Made by a program: the position numbers and the translations under genes. Shown here piece by piece: positions 25,039 to 36,154 of a stretch of DNA of 64,000 bases. The notes beneath the pieces were generated by a model, which was not told the origin of the DNA, searched no databases, and worked only from the letters and a program-made list of their open reading frames with translations. The stretch covers positions 2,997,762-3,061,761 of the forward strand of contig NZ_JAFIBM010000001.1 in the NCBI RefSeq assembly GCF_017833035.1. The letters run 5' to 3'. The DNA is from Frigoribacterium sp. PvP032. Its GTDB lineage: Bacteria > Actinomycetota > Actinomycetes > Actinomycetales > Microbacteriaceae. Position 1 is the first letter of the stretch; every line of letters starts with the position of its first letter.

Positions 25039-26181
25039 CTAGCGGACCTCTTCGGGTCTCTTCTGCCGGAACATCTCGGCCGGCTGGTCCGGGCCCTTCC
25101 AGACGCCGACGATGCCCCAGGCGACGGCGGTCAGCGGCACGGCGATCACGGCGCCGACGATGCCGCCGAGCACGGTGCCCGCGGTCAGCGCGACCAGGAT
25201 GACGAGACCGTGCAGGCGCAGCGTGTGGCCCATCAGCACGGGCTGCAGCAGGTTGCCCTCGAGCTGGTTGACGAGCACGACCACCGCGATGACCCAGATG
25301 GCGTCGATCGGGCCGTTGGCGACCAGGGCGACGAGCGCGGCGAGGATGCCGGCCGCGGTCGCGCCGACGAGCGGGATGAACGCGGTGAGGAACACGACGA
25401 CGGCCAGCGGCAGCGCGAGGGGCACGCCGATGATCCAGAGGCCGATGCCGATCCCGATCGCGTCGACGGCGGCGACGGTGGCCGTGCCGCGCACGTAGCC
25501 GCCGAGCGTCTGGACGGTCTTGTCGCCGATGCGACGGGCGCGGGCGTACTGCTGGCCGCGGAACGGGCGGAGCATGAACTCCCAGATCGCGGGCCCGTCC
25601 TTGAGGAAGAAGAACAGCACCACGATCATCAGCACGAGGCCGGTGGCGAAGCTGCCGACCGCGCTCGCGCCGGCGAGGGCGCCCGAGCCGAAGGAGGCGC
25701 TGGTCACGAAGTTCACGACGGTGTCGCGGACGTCCTCGATCTGCTGGTCGGTGATCGAGAACGGCAGCGTCGTGATGAAGTCCTGCAGCTGGCCGATGCC
25801 CTTCTGCGCGGACGAGACGAGCGACGAGGCCTGGTTCTCGACGGCCCAGACGACCAGCCAGCCGACGAGGCCCAGGACGCCGAGGATGCCGACGAGGGCG
25901 ATCAGCGTGGCGAGCAGCGAGGGCACGCGTCGGTGCCGCAGCCACGACACCACCGGGTGCATCGCGGACGCGAAGATGAGGGCGAGCAGCACCGGGATGG
26001 TGACGAGGCTCAGGGTCTTGAACGAGTAGATGAGGCCTGCGGCGACCACCACGACGACGATGATCTGGATCGATCGCGTCGCGAGGCGGCCGAACGGGTC
26101 GCCCCACTGGTTGGCCTGGGTGGCGACTGCCTGCGCGGCGTCGGCCGTCGCGTCGCCCTCGCGGCTGCGGAATATGGCCAC
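25039..26181 (-). CDS. AI-2E family transporter / PerM-like permease
   Basis: 380 residues from GTG 26181, which has GAGGA 6 nt upstream. About eight hydrophobic segments with the family pattern: a basic-flanked N-terminal pair, a soluble amphipathic segment (about 100-150, SSAQKGIGQLQDFITTLPFS), FFFLKDGP, and C-terminal LEGNLLQPVLMGHTLRLHG. This is the AI-2E/UPF0118 superfamily; substrates are not established, and some members are sodium/proton antiporters. Confidence 0.88.
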   Translation of the reverse strand: MAIFRSREGDATADAAQAVATQANQWGDPFGRLATRSIQIIVVVVVAAGLIYSFKTLSLVTIPVLLALIFASAMHPVVSWLRHRRVPSLLATLIALVGILGVLGLVGWLVVWAVENQASSLVSSAQKGIGQLQDFITTLPFSITDQQIEDVRDTVVNFVTSASFGSGALAGASAVGSFATGLVLMIVVLFFFLKDGPAIWEFMLRPFRGQQYARARRIGDKTVQTLGGYVRGTATVAAVDAIGIGIGLWIIGVPLALPLAVVVFLTAFIPLVGATAAGILAALVALVANGPIDAIWVIAVVVLVNQLEGNLLQPVLMGHTLRLHGLVILVALTAGTVLGGIVGAVIAVPLTAVAWGIVGVWKGPDQPAEMFRQKRPEEVR

Positions 26182-26264
26182 GTGGTGTCCTCTTCGTCTC
26201 GGTGCGCCGGTCTCGGCGGCACGGGTCGTCGACCCCAGCGGTCGACCGCACCCATCGAACCGCG

Positions 26265-27074
26265 TCAGCGTGCCCGGGGGCCGGATCTCGCCCGGCGTGC
26301 CCCCGCAGGGTGCCCGCCCGCCATGCTCGCGCGGAGCGAGAACGGGTCGCGGCGCCACCAGCGGACGAACGGCACGCCGTCCCGCCCGTGCACGGCGAAC
26401 GACCGCACGGCGCGCGTGCTGCGCAGCCACTGTCGGCCGCCGCGGGCGAACGGGCGGGCCGAGATCGACGCGACCACGTCGCGCCGCCACACGATGCGAC
26501 CGGGCTGCCCGAGCACGAGGTCGCCGAGGTGCACCGCGAGGTCCATGTCGTCGTGCAGCCCGACGTCGCGCCGGTGCACGTCGGCCCGCACCGCCTCCCA
26601 GGCCGAGCGCCGCATCATCATGGTCGAGCCGAAGAGCGGCCAGTGCGCGAGGCCTGCGCCGACGAGCACGTGGTATGCCCCGACGTAGCCCAGCGACAGG
26701 ATGCGCTGCAGGCCCATCGGGGCGTCGTAGAAGCGGGCGCCGGTGCTCGCCGCGACCGCCTCGGGATGCTCGTCGAAGGTGCGCGAGAGCTCTTCAACCC
26801 AGGTGCGCGGCAGCACGCTGTCGGCGTCGCAGCGCCCCACGAGGTCGCCGAGCGCGCCGTCGTAGCCGGTCGACGCCGCGGCGGCGATGCCGACGACGGG
26901 CTGGTGCAGCACGCGGGCGCCGGCGGCCAGGGCGACGGCGACGCTGTCGTCCGAGCTGCCGTTGTCGACGACGACGACCTCGTCGGGCAGCACGGTCTGG
27001 CGGGCCAGCGACCGCAGGCAGACCTCGAGGTGACGTGCGTCGTCACGGACCGGGATCACGACGGAGACACGCAC
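26265..27074 (-). CDS. Family 2 glycosyltransferase
   Basis: 269 residues from GTG 27074. GT-A fold: VSVVIPVRDDARHLEVCLRSLARQ at the start, the donor motif VVVDNGSSDDS, and an acidic GRCDADSVLP that provides the metal-binding DxD. Two hydrophobic patches (about residue 140-170) may help membrane contact. The acceptor is unknown. The divergent phosphoesterase gene is 31 nt away. Confidence 0.85.
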   Translation of the reverse strand: MRVSVVIPVRDDARHLEVCLRSLARQTVLPDEVVVVDNGSSDDSVAVALAAGARVLHQPVVGIAAAASTGYDGALGDLVGRCDADSVLPRTWVEELSRTFDEHPEAVAASTGARFYDAPMGLQRILSLGYVGAYHVLVGAGLAHWPLFGSTMMMRRSAWEAVRADVHRRDVGLHDDMDLAVHLGDLVLGQPGRIVWRRDVVASISARPFARGGRQWLRSTRAVRSFAVHGRDGVPFVRWWRRDPFSLRASMAGGHPAGARRARSGPRAR

Positions 27075-27105
27075 GGCCCCATCCTGCCCGCCTACCCTGG
27101 GCGCC

Positions 27106-27657
27106 ATGAGCACCTCCGTCGTCGTCGTGTCCGACACCCACGTCCCGCAGAAGGCCAAGGCCGTGCCCGCGGCCGTGTGGAGCGCGGTCGAGAGGGCCGA
27201 CGTCGTCGTCCACGCGGGCGACTGGACCGGCGTGCCGCTGCTCGACGAGCTCGAGGCCAGGGCGCGCCTCCTCGTGGCCGTCTGGGGCAACAACGACGGC
27301 GACGACCTGCGAGCCCGCCTGCCCGAGGTGGCCCGCACGACGATCGACGGGGTCCGCCTCGCCGTCGTGCACGAGACCGGACAGAAGGAGGGGCGCGAGA
27401 CCCGGATGGACCGCGCCTTCCCCGAGACGGACCTGCTGGTCTTCGGCCACAGCCACATCCCGTGGGACACGACCACCCCGGCCGGCCTCCGGCTGCTCAA
27501 CCCCGGCTCGCCGACCGACCGCCGACGTCAGCCGCGGGCCACGTACCTCACGCTCACGCTCGACGCCGGCGCGGTGCGCGACGTCGCCCTGCACGAGCTG
27601 CCGCTGCGCGCCGACGCGCTCGACGGGGTGCTGCCGCACCCCCGCATGACGACCTAG
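27106..27657 (+). CDS. MJ0936/YfcE-type metallophosphoesterase
   Basis: 183 residues with all calcineurin-like metal motifs: VVSDTHVP, HAGDWTG, WGNND, VVHETG and FGHSHIPW, then NPGSPTDRR. TACCCT is 7 nt before the ATG (27093-27098), so it is probably leaderless. Such enzymes cleave phosphodiesters or cyclic nucleotides in vitro; the physiological substrate is unknown. The stop codon overlaps the convergent thioredoxin-gene stop (CTAG at 27654-27657). Confidence 0.92.
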   Translation: MSTSVVVVSDTHVPQKAKAVPAAVWSAVERADVVVHAGDWTGVPLLDELEARARLLVAVWGNNDGDDLRARLPEVARTTIDGVRLAVVHETGQKEGRETRMDRAFPETDLLVFGHSHIPWDTTTPAGLRLLNPGSPTDRRRQPRATYLTLTLDAGAVRDVALHELPLRADALDGVLPHPRMTT

Positions 27658-28637
27658 CCGGCGGGCGTCTCGGCCGGCGCCTGCTCGGCGGGCGTCTCGG
27701 CGGGGGCCTCGGGCGACGGCGTCGGGGTCGCCGTGGCGGCGTCCGCGTAGCTGTTGCCTGCGGCGGTCACGACGAAGTTGCGGAACTCCTCGTTGGTGAA
27801 GGGCTGGCTGAACTCGTACTGCTGGCCGTTGACGAGCACCGTCGGGGTGCCGCGGAACGACTGGACGTTGCTGTTGGGCAGCGGGCCGTCGAGGGCGCGC
27901 TCGGTGGCGGCGCCCACCCACGACGCGAACTCCTGGTCGTCGATGCACTGCGTGATCTGCGAGGCCGAGGTGACCCCGTCGACGCCGGTCGCGATCTCGG
28001 CCAGGCGGGCGTCGTCGAGGCCGCGCGTGCCCTCTTCCGGCTGGTTCTCGAACATCGCGGTGTTGAAGTCGAAGAACGAGTCCGGCGAGTAGTTCGCGAC
28101 GCACGCGGCGGCGTTGGCGGCCCGGTTCGAGTACTTCGTGCCGAGCGAGCTGTTCGTGAGGATCGCCACCGGGTGGTACTCGACCGTGGCCGCGCCCGAC
28201 GAGACGAGGCCGGCGATGTACTCGTTGTTCGCCTCTTCGAAGCCGCCGCAGATCGGGCAGAGGTAGTCGAGGTAGATCACGATGTCGACGGTGTCGGACG
28301 ACGCGGTCGTCTCGGTGGCCGTGGGCTCGTCGTCGGCGCCGAGGGCAGGGGTCGTCTCGGCCACGAAGTCCTGGCCGATGCGGATGCCGTCGCTGGCCAT
28401 GTTGGCGGGGCCCGGGCCCGCGGGACGGATGCTGTTGGTGATCACGACGACGACGGCCACGACGATGGCGAGCACCACGACGACGAGGCCGCCCTGCAGC
28501 AGCCACCGGCTCGTCTTCTGGCGCCGCTTCTGCTTCTTGCGGGCGAGCTGGGCGCGCTCACGGGCGGCTGCGCGGCGCTGGTTCTTGGTCGCGTTCTTGC
28601 TCAGCGGCTCGGAGCCTGAGGGGCCGATGTCAGTCAT
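27654..28637 (-). CDS. DsbA-like membrane-anchored thioredoxin-fold protein
   Basis: 327 residues. A basic N-terminus (NQRRAAARERAQLARKKQ) precedes a transmembrane segment at about 48-70, then the exported thioredoxin fold with active site CPIC in YLDYLCPICGGFEE and cis-Pro region PTVLVNGQQY. A Pro/Ala/Thr-rich C-terminal tail follows. The two other cysteines (AACVANY and QCIDDQEF) may form a disulphide. It probably makes or isomerises disulphides outside the membrane. Confidence 0.9.
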   Translation of the reverse strand: MTDIGPSGSEPLSKNATKNQRRAAARERAQLARKKQKRRQKTSRWLLQGGLVVVVLAIVVAVVVVITNSIRPAGPGPANMASDGIRIGQDFVAETTPALGADDEPTATETTASSDTVDIVIYLDYLCPICGGFEEANNEYIAGLVSSGAATVEYHPVAILTNSSLGTKYSNRAANAAACVANYSPDSFFDFNTAMFENQPEEGTRGLDDARLAEIATGVDGVTSASQITQCIDDQEFASWVGAATERALDGPLPNSNVQSFRGTPTVLVNGQQYEFSQPFTNEEFRNFVVTAAGNSYADAATATPTPSPEAPAETPAEQAPAETPAG

Positions 28638-28913
28638 GGAACGGTTCTCCGATGCGCGACGAGGTCGCGGTCGCGTCGTAGGGGGCTGAACGGGCCCGAG
28701 GAGGTGGAGGGCCCGGTCGATGGTACGAGCGCGGACTGGGAAAAGTCCAAACAACCCGTGGCCGGATCGTGACTCCGTGGCCCCCGGAGAGGTGGGGATG
28801 AGTCACCTCCTGTGGCATGCTGTGCAGAGTGGTCACTGCTGACCCAGGGTGATCACCAATCCGTTCACGAAGGATCGTCCGGCACGTACCTGCCGGTGAA
28901 GGAGAAATGAATC
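28638..28913. promoter_or_regulatory. Divergent control region of the DsbA-like gene and msiK
   Basis: 276 bp without a gene. It includes GGTGATCACC (28848-28857), a perfect 10-bp palindrome 57 nt upstream of the msiK ATG, and an AAGGAG ribosome-binding site (28899-28904) 9 nt before that ATG. The untranslated leader is unusually long for this window. Confidence 0.55.
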
Positions 28914-30014
<1,101 letters not shown>

Positions 30015-30027
30015 CGACACCCTGATC

Positions 30028-30075
30028 GGCCCGTCGAGACCGTCCGGAGCAGCGCTCCGCACGCCTCGGCGGGCC
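30028..30075 (+). terminator. Terminator-like hairpin after msiK
   Basis: Outer 11-bp arms with one G-U pair (30028-30038 and 30065-30075) enclose an inner 6-bp hairpin (30045-30050 and 30054-30059). Confidence 0.6.
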
Positions 30076-30219
30076 GTTCGGCTGTCCGCGGCCGCAGCTC
30101 CTGCGTGACTCGGCCCGCGCCTCCTGCGACACTGGCTCCAGCCGTGCGTCCGTCTCTCGTCAGACCGCCGGCTTCTTCGCCCGCACTCCCCCGGTCCCGC
30201 CACCCCCTCGAAAGCGACC

Positions 30220-31530
30220 ATGAGCGACTCCCTCAACATCACGTCCGCCACGGCCGACCCTGCCCTCCTCGACCTGCCCTGGGCGCTGCCCCTCGACGAG
30301 TGGCCCGACGACGCGATCGCGACCCTGCCGAAGGGCATCTCGCGGCACCTGGTCCGCTTCGCGCACCTCAGCGGCTACGTCATCGCGATCAAGGAGACCT
30401 CGGGCGAGATGGCCCGCGGCGAGTACGAGATGCTCCGCACCCTGCAGCGGATGGACATCCCCTGCGTCGACCCGCTCGCCGTCATCACGAACCGGCACGA
30501 CGTCGACGGCAGCCTGCTGAACCCCGTGCTCGTCACCCGGCACCTCAAGTTCTCGCTGCCCTACCGCGCGCTCTACTCTCAGACCCTCCGGCCCGAGACG
30601 GCGACTCGCCTCGTCGACGCGCTCGCGCTGCTGCTCGTGCGCCTGCACGTGATCGGCTTCTACTGGGGCGACGTCTCGCTCTCGAACACGCTGTTCCGCC
30701 GCGACGCCGGCGCCTTCGCCGCGTACCTCGTCGACGCCGAGACGGGCAAGCTCTACCCGGGCGGCCTCTCGAACGGACAGCGCGAGAACGACCTCGAGGT
30801 CGCCCGCGTCAACATCGCCGGCGAGCTGCTCGACCTCGAGGCCGGCGGGCGTCTCGACGACAACCTCGACGCCGTCGACGTGAGCAACGGCATCGTCGCG
30901 AAGTACCGGAGCCTGTGGACGGAGCTCACCGGCAGCGAGACCTTCGACAGCTCGGAGCGCTGGCGCATCAACGACCGCGTCGAGCGCCTCAACGACCTCG
31001 GCTTCGACATCGAGGAGCTGGCGATCAAGACCACCGAGGGCGGCACGCAGGTGCGCATCCAGCCCAAGGTCGTCGACGCCGGGCACCACTCCCGGCGGCT
31101 GCTGCGCCTCACCGGCCTCGACGTCGAGGAGAACCAGGCCCGCCGCCTCCTGAACGACCTCGACGCCTACCGCCTGCGGACCGGCCAGATCGACGCCGAC
31201 GAGGAGATGGTGGCGCACGAGTGGGCCGCCCGCGTCTTCGAGCCCGTCGTGCGGTCGATCCCGCGCGAGATGCGCGGTCGCCTCGAGCCCGCCGAGGTGT
31301 TCCACCAGCTGCTCGAGCACCGCTGGTACCAGTCGCAGCAGGAGGGCCGCGACGTGCCGATCGCCGAGGCGCTGACCTCGTACATCAACGACGTGCTGCG
31401 CCACCGTCGCGACGAGCGCACCGTCATCGCCCCCGCCACCGAGTCGATCCGGCTGCCCGACGCCGACCTCGACGGGGACGACGACGAGGCCGAGGACGAC
31501 GAGCTCGAGGACTGGCGCGCGAAGGTCTGA
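30220..31530 (+). CDS. DUF4032 protein with kinase-like motifs
   Basis: 436 residues. The N-terminal half resembles the small-lobe/large-lobe layout of lipopolysaccharide-kinase-like proteins: VIAIKETSGEMARGEYEML (possible Lys and Glu), FYWGDVSLSNTLF (catalytic-loop-like D and N) and YLVDAETGKLY (possible metal-binding DxE). The C-terminal half (about 215-436) is the DUF4032 helical domain ending in a very acidic stretch (DGDDDEAEDDELED). Function unknown. In actinobacteria this family commonly lies next to the MsiK ATPase, as here. Confidence 0.82.
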   Translation: MSDSLNITSATADPALLDLPWALPLDEWPDDAIATLPKGISRHLVRFAHLSGYVIAIKETSGEMARGEYEMLRTLQRMDIPCVDPLAVITNRHDVDGSLLNPVLVTRHLKFSLPYRALYSQTLRPETATRLVDALALLLVRLHVIGFYWGDVSLSNTLFRRDAGAFAAYLVDAETGKLYPGGLSNGQRENDLEVARVNIAGELLDLEAGGRLDDNLDAVDVSNGIVAKYRSLWTELTGSETFDSSERWRINDRVERLNDLGFDIEELAIKTTEGGTQVRIQPKVVDAGHHSRRLLRLTGLDVEENQARRLLNDLDAYRLRTGQIDADEEMVAHEWAARVFEPVVRSIPREMRGRLEPAEVFHQLLEHRWYQSQQEGRDVPIAEALTSYINDVLRHRRDERTVIAPATESIRLPDADLDGDDDEAEDDELEDWRAKV

Positions 31531-31547
31531 CGACCGCCCCCTTCAGC

Positions 31548-31630
31548 CGAACACCCCGTAGCGGGGTGTTCGCGTGTGACAGGCGACGCGAAGGAGGCGC
31601 GGTGCCGGTCTGACCGGCACCGCGCCTCCT
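31548..31630. terminator. Two hairpins in a row between convergent genes
   Basis: First hairpin CGAACACCCCG (31548-31558) with CGGGGTGTTCG (31562-31572), loop TAG. Second hairpin: 18-bp perfect arms 31592-31609 (AGGAGGCGCGGTGCCGGT) and 31613-31630, loop CTG; its arms are GCGCCTCCT motifs in inverted orientation. Confidence 0.85.
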
Positions 31631-31646
31631 CTGCGGATCGCCGGCG

Positions 31647-32687
31647 CTACTTGCGCTCGGCGCGCAGCTTCGAGATCTCGTAGAGCGTCACGCTCGCGGC
31701 CATGCCGGCGTTGAGCGACTCGACGGCCGTCGTGATCGGGATCGACACCACGGCGTCGCAGGTCTCGGCGACGATGCGAGAGAGGCCCTTGCCCTCGCTG
31801 CCGACGACCACGACGAGCGGGCGGTCGGCGAGCTCGAGGCCCGGCAGCATGACGTCGCCGCCGCCGTCGAGGCCCAGCACGAACACGCCCTGCTCCTTGA
31901 ACGACTTGAGCGTCTGAGTCAGGTTCGCCGCCATCGCCACGGGGATGCGCGCGGCGGCGCCCGCCGAGGTCTTCCAGGCGGAGGCGGTGAGGCCGACCGA
32001 GCGGCGCTGCGGGATGATGACGCCCTGGCCGCCGAACGCGCCGACGGAGCGGATGATCGCCCCGAGGTTGCGCGGGTCGGTGATGCCGTCGAGAGCCACG
32101 AAGAGAGGCGTCTGCTGCCGCTTGACGGAGGCCTCGAGCAGGTCGATCGGGTGCGCGTACTGGTACGGCGGCACCTTGAGGGCCACGCCCTGGTGCACGG
32201 AGTCGGGCCCGGTCAGGCGGTCGAGCTCGGGACGCATGACCTCGAGCACGGGCAGCCCGCGCCGGGTCGCCAGCGTGAGGATCTCCTTCGTGCGGTCGTC
32301 CATCTCGATGCGCGCGGCGATGTACAGCGTCGAGGCGGGGATGCGTGTGCGCAGGGCCTCGAGCACCGAGTTGCGGCCGGTGACCATCTCGCTGTCGTCC
32401 GCCGTCTTCGGGCGACGACGGGGCGCCTCCTGCCCGCCCCGGCCGGCCACGGCCGACCCGGCGCGCGGGCCGTTGCCGGCACGGCCGCGGGCGGCGTCGA
32501 GGCGCTCGCGCGCCGCCTTCGCCTTGCCTGCGGGGTGGTAAGGACGGTCCTCCGCCGCGGGCGTGGGCTTCTTGCCCTCGAGCGCCTGGCGCCCCTGGCC
32601 GCCGCTGCCGACCTGCTTGCCCTTGCTGCCCTTGCGGACGGCGCTGCTGCTCGGCCGCCCCTTGTTCGCTCCGCTGGTGTTCTTCAC
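31647..32687 (-). CDS. rlmB: 23S rRNA Gm2251 methyltransferase (RlmB family)
   Basis: 346 residues. A basic disordered N-terminus (about 1-98), then a SpoU substrate-binding domain (VTGRNSVLEALR) and SPOUT motifs: DGITDPRNLGAIIRSVGAFG, VVVGSEGKGLSR and SIPITTAVESLNAGMAAS. It 2'-O-methylates guanosine in 23S rRNA. GTG at 32687 overlaps the cysS stop (GTGA), the last gene of the carD-ispDF-cysS-rlmB run. Confidence 0.92.
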   Translation of the reverse strand: MKNTSGANKGRPSSSAVRKGSKGKQVGSGGQGRQALEGKKPTPAAEDRPYHPAGKAKAARERLDAARGRAGNGPRAGSAVAGRGGQEAPRRRPKTADDSEMVTGRNSVLEALRTRIPASTLYIAARIEMDDRTKEILTLATRRGLPVLEVMRPELDRLTGPDSVHQGVALKVPPYQYAHPIDLLEASVKRQQTPLFVALDGITDPRNLGAIIRSVGAFGGQGVIIPQRRSVGLTASAWKTSAGAAARIPVAMAANLTQTLKSFKEQGVFVLGLDGGGDVMLPGLELADRPLVVVVGSEGKGLSRIVAETCDAVVSIPITTAVESLNAGMAASVTLYEISKLRAERK

Positions 32688-34102
32688 TGTTCGAGGCTCC
32701 AATGCGACCCGCTGGGGGTGTCTTCGATGGTGATGCCGGCGGACGCCAGCATCTCGCGTACGCGGTCGGCCTGCGCGAAGTCGCGCGCGGCCCTGGCTTG
32801 CTGACGCTGTGCGAGGAGGGTCTCGACGATGGTACCGAGCGCGCGGTGCGCGTCGCCCTCGTCGGCTCCGCGCCACTCCGGCGCGAGCGGGTCGACGCCG
32901 AGGACGGCGACCATGGCCTGCACGCGCTGCCACTCGCGGGCGGCTGCGTCGAGGTCGCCGTCGTCGAGCGCGGAGTTGCCGGTGCGCACGGCATCGTGCA
33001 GCACCGCCAGCGCCTGCGGCACGTTGAGGTCGTCGTCCATCGCCTCGGCGAAGTCGTCGGGGACGACACGCGCCCCGACGCCGACGAAGCGGGTGCCCGC
33101 CAGGCGACGCCCGGCACGGGAGAGGAACGTCTCGATGCGGTCGAGGGCGGCCTCCGCCTCGAGCAGCGCGCCGTCGTGGTAGTCGATCGTCGACCGGTAG
33201 TGCGCCGAGCTGAGGAACCAGCGGACGACGACGGGACGCGCGGCGGCGAGGAACTCGCTGGCGAAGATGGAGTTGCCGAGCGACTTCGACATCTTCTGGC
33301 CCTCGACGGCGACGAGGCCGTTGTGCAGCCAGTACGAGGCGAAGTCGTCGCCGGCGGCCGTCGACTGCGCGAGCTCGTTCTCGTGGTGCGGGAACCTCAG
33401 GTCGAGGCCCCCGCCGTGGATGTCGAACGCGCTGCCGAGGTAGCGGCGCGACATCGCCGAGCACTCGATGTGCCAGCCGGGACGACCGTCGCCCCACGGC
33501 GACGACCACGCGGCGGACGCGGGCTCGTCGGCCTTCGCGCCCTTCCAGAGGGCGAAGTCGCGGGGGTCGCGCTTGCCGCGGGGGTCGGCGTCCGCGGCCG
33601 GCGCCATGTCGTCGAGGCCCTGGTTCGTGAGGGCACCGTAGGTCGGCCAGCTGGCCGTGTCGAAGTACACGTCTCCCGAGTCGTCGGGTGCGACGTACGC
33701 GTGCCCCTTCTCGATCAGCGTCGTGACGAGCTGCTGCATCTCGGTGACGCTCGCGGTCGCCCGCGGCTCGTAGGTCGGGGCGAGCACGCCCAGGGCCTGG
33801 TACCCGGCCGTGAACTCGAGCTCGTAGCGGTACGCGCGCGCCCACCATTCTTCATCGGTGCCGCTCGCCAGCGCGAGGATCTTGTCGTCCACGTCGGTGA
33901 CGTTGCGCACCAGCGTCACGTCGAGCCCGCGGTAGGTGAACCACCGGCGCCACAGGTCGTAGACGAGGGCGCTCCGGAGGTGGCCGATGTGCGGCGACGA
34001 CTGGACCGTCGGCCCGCAGACGTACAGCCCGACCTTGCCGGGGACGAGGGGGACGAAGTCGACGAGCGCCTGCTCGCGCGAGTCGTAGAGGCGGATGGTC
34101 AC
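32684..34102 (-). CDS. cysS: Cysteinyl-tRNA synthetase
   Basis: 472 residues. HIGH motif at 38-41 with zinc ligand Cys29 in YVCGPTV; other zinc ligands in IECSAM and HHENE; KMSKS motif in [11 protein letters not shown]-terminal DALR-like helical domain (about 330-460). It charges tRNA-Cys in the cytoplasm. It overlaps ispDF by 4 nt (ATGA) upstream and rlmB downstream. Confidence 0.96.
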   Translation of the reverse strand: MTIRLYDSREQALVDFVPLVPGKVGLYVCGPTVQSSPHIGHLRSALVYDLWRRWFTYRGLDVTLVRNVTDVDDKILALASGTDEEWWARAYRYELEFTAGYQALGVLAPTYEPRATASVTEMQQLVTTLIEKGHAYVAPDDSGDVYFDTASWPTYGALTNQGLDDMAPAADADPRGKRDPRDFALWKGAKADEPASAAWSSPWGDGRPGWHIECSAMSRRYLGSAFDIHGGGLDLRFPHHENELAQSTAAGDDFASYWLHNGLVAVEGQKMSKSLGNSIFASEFLAAARPVVVRWFLSSAHYRSTIDYHDGALLEAEAALDRIETFLSRAGRRLAGTRFVGVGARVVPDDFAEAMDDDLNVPQALAVLHDAVRTGNSALDDGDLDAAAREWQRVQAMVAVLGVDPLAPEWRGADEGDAHRALGTIVETLLAQRQQARAARDFAQADRVREMLASAGITIEDTPSGSHWSLEQ

Positions 34103-35547
34103 GCGGATCGGTCCGTTTCGGTGGTGTCGGGCTGGTCGGTCTGGTCTGTCTGGTCTCGCTGGACGTCGGTGCCCGTCGTCGAGTTGCCACGAGGAGGCGC
34201 GGTCCGCTCCCGAGGCTCGACCACCGACACCAGCGCGGTCGCGATCGCCGTCACGCCCTCCCCGCGTCCGGTGAAGCCGAGCCCGTCGGTGGTGGTCGCG
34301 GAGACGCTGACCGGCGCGCCGACGACCTCGATGAGCCGCGCCTCCATCTCGAGGCGGCGGGCGCCGACGCGGGGACGGTTGCCGATGACCTGGACCGCGA
34401 CGTTCACGACGTCGAAGCCCGCGTGGGTGAGGCGCTCGAGCGCCGCGGTGAGGAACACCTCGCCGCCCGCGCCGGCGAAGCGCGGGTCGGAGGTGCCGAA
34501 GACGGAGCCGATGTCGCCGAGGCCGGCGGCCGAGAGCAGGGCGTCGACGATCGCGTGCGCGACGGCGTCGCCGTCGCTGTGCCCGGCGAGGCCGGCCTCA
34601 CCCGGGAAGTGCAGGAGGCCGAGGTGCAGCGGCTCGGCAGCGTCGAAGGCGTGCACGTCGACGCCGAGTCCGGTGCGGAGGCGGTCTGCCGAGGCCCGGG
34701 AGCCAGCGACAGGTGCGGCGGCGGCCGGGTAGGCGGCGCGATCGGCGGCGCGCTCCGCGACCAGCGTCTCGGCCCGGCGGAGGTCCCAGGTCGTGGTGAT
34801 CTTGAACGCGGCGGGATCGCCGGCGACGACGACGACCTCGTGGCCGGCCGCGGCGAAGAGCGCAGCGTCGTCGGTGAACTCGGTCACCACAGCAGCCTCG
34901 GTGGGCACGGCGCGCTCGGCGACAGGGCTCCCGACGGCCGCCGCGTAGGCGGCGTCGAGCTCGGCTCGCGGGAAGCCCTGCGGGGTCTGGACGGCCACGA
35001 GCTCGGAACGGTCGACGGTGCCGACGACCCGACCCGCGCCTCCTGCAGAGACCTTCTTGATGGTGTCGGTGACTGGCAGGCCGGGCACGACGCCGTACCC
35101 GGTGGACTCGACCGTCTCGGCGACGAGGTCGAACTGCGCGGTGGGGGTGAACGGACGCGCGCAGTCGTGCACGAGCACCGTGCGGACGCCGGGCGCGACG
35201 ACGGCGAGGCCGAGTGCGACGGACTGCTGGCGGCTGTCGCCGCCGACGACGACCGTCACGTGGTCGGCGGCGACGCCGGCGACGCCGTGCACCAGGGAGG
35301 TGGCCTCGTCGACGAGCTCGGCCGGCGCGACGACGACGACGTGCGTCGGGACGGACGAGGCGAAGACCGCCTCGAGCGAGCGCTCGAGGATGCTGCGGCC
35401 GGCGACCTCGACGAACGCCTTGGGGCGGCCCTGCGCCAGGCGGGTGCCGCTGCCCGCCGCTACGACGACGACCGCGCGGACGGTGCCGCCGAGGGGTGAG
35501 ACCCCGGGGGCGCCGACCGCGCGGTCGTCGGTGGTGCTAGGAGGCAA
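34099..35547 (-). CDS. ispDF: IspDF: fused MEP cytidylyltransferase and MECDP synthase
   Basis: 482 residues. IspD domain (about 24-250): [32 protein letters not shown] and the T of PTEAAVVT. IspF domain (about 290-445): [28 protein letters not shown] and [14 protein letters not shown]. It makes two steps of the MEP isoprenoid pathway in one chain. The C-terminus has a repetitive DQTDQTDQ tail coded by imperfect direct repeats (about 34135-34160). TTG start at 35547, within the last codons of carD; no better start is visible. Confidence 0.92.
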   Translation of the reverse strand: MPPSTTDDRAVGAPGVSPLGGTVRAVVVVAAGSGTRLAQGRPKAFVEVAGRSILERSLEAVFASSVPTHVVVVAPAELVDEATSLVHGVAGVAADHVTVVVGGDSRQQSVALGLAVVAPGVRTVLVHDCARPFTPTAQFDLVAETVESTGYGVVPGLPVTDTIKKVSAGGAGRVVGTVDRSELVAVQTPQGFPRAELDAAYAAAVGSPVAERAVPTEAAVVTEFTDDAALFAAAGHEVVVVAGDPAAFKITTTWDLRRAETLVAERAADRAAYPAAAAPVAGSRASADRLRTGLGVDVHAFDAAEPLHLGLLHFPGEAGLAGHSDGDAVAHAIVDALLSAAGLGDIGSVFGTSDPRFAGAGGEVFLTAALERLTHAGFDVVNVAVQVIGNRPRVGARRLEMEARLIEVVGAPVSVSATTTDGLGFTGRGEGVTAIATALVSVVEPRERTAPPRGNSTTGTDVQRDQTDQTDQPDTTETDRSA

Positions 35548-36019
35548 GAACCTCGTCGAGGACGCTCGACGCCTTCTCTTCGTCCGTCTTCTCGGCGAGC
35601 GCGAGCTCGCTGATCAGGATCTGGCGGGCCTTGGCGAGCATGCGCTTCTCGCCGGCGGACAGCCCGCGATCCTGGTCGCGGCGCCACAGGTCGCGGACGA
35701 CCTCTGACACCTTGATGACGTCGCCGGACGCGAGCTTCTCGAGGTTCGCCTTGTAGCGGCGGGACCAGTTGGTGGGCTCTTCGGTGAAGGGGGCACGGAG
35801 CACGTCGAAGACGCGGTCGAGCCCTTCTTTGCCGATCACGTCGCGGACGCCGACCAGGTCGACGTTGTCCGCGGGTACTTCGATGGTCAGATCACCCTGG
35901 GTGACGCGAAGCTTGAGGTACAGCTTCTCTTCGCCCTTGATGATCCGCTTCTTGACTTCAGATATGGTCGCGGCCCCGTGATGGGGGTAGACGACGGTCT
36001 CTCCGACCTCGAACTGCAT
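35537..36019 (-). CDS. carD: CarD-type RNA-polymerase-binding regulator
   Basis: 160 residues. Tudor-like RNAP-interaction domain at the start ([20 protein letters not shown]) and a C-terminal helical DNA-binding domain (about 70-150, [32 protein letters not shown]). It stabilises open complexes at rRNA and many other promoters. First gene of the carD-ispDF-cysS-rlmB unit; GGAG is 9 nt before the ATG, and a TATCCT-like box lies about 35 nt upstream. Confidence 0.95.
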   Translation of the reverse strand: MQFEVGETVVYPHHGAATISEVKKRIIKGEEKLYLKLRVTQGDLTIEVPADNVDLVGVRDVIGKEGLDRVFDVLRAPFTEEPTNWSRRYKANLEKLASGDVIKVSEVVRDLWRRDQDRGLSAGEKRMLAKARQILISELALAEKTDEEKASSVLDEVLAS

Positions 36020-36154
36020 GAATCAGGCTCCGTTCTGCGGCACCCAGGATAACATGCGCGTCCCTCGGCCAGGCATGCCTGAGAAGCCGGGGTGCACGGC
36101 ATCGCCTAGGCTAGACGAGAACCCTTGCCGTGAACTGGAACCTGGAGGTCACCC

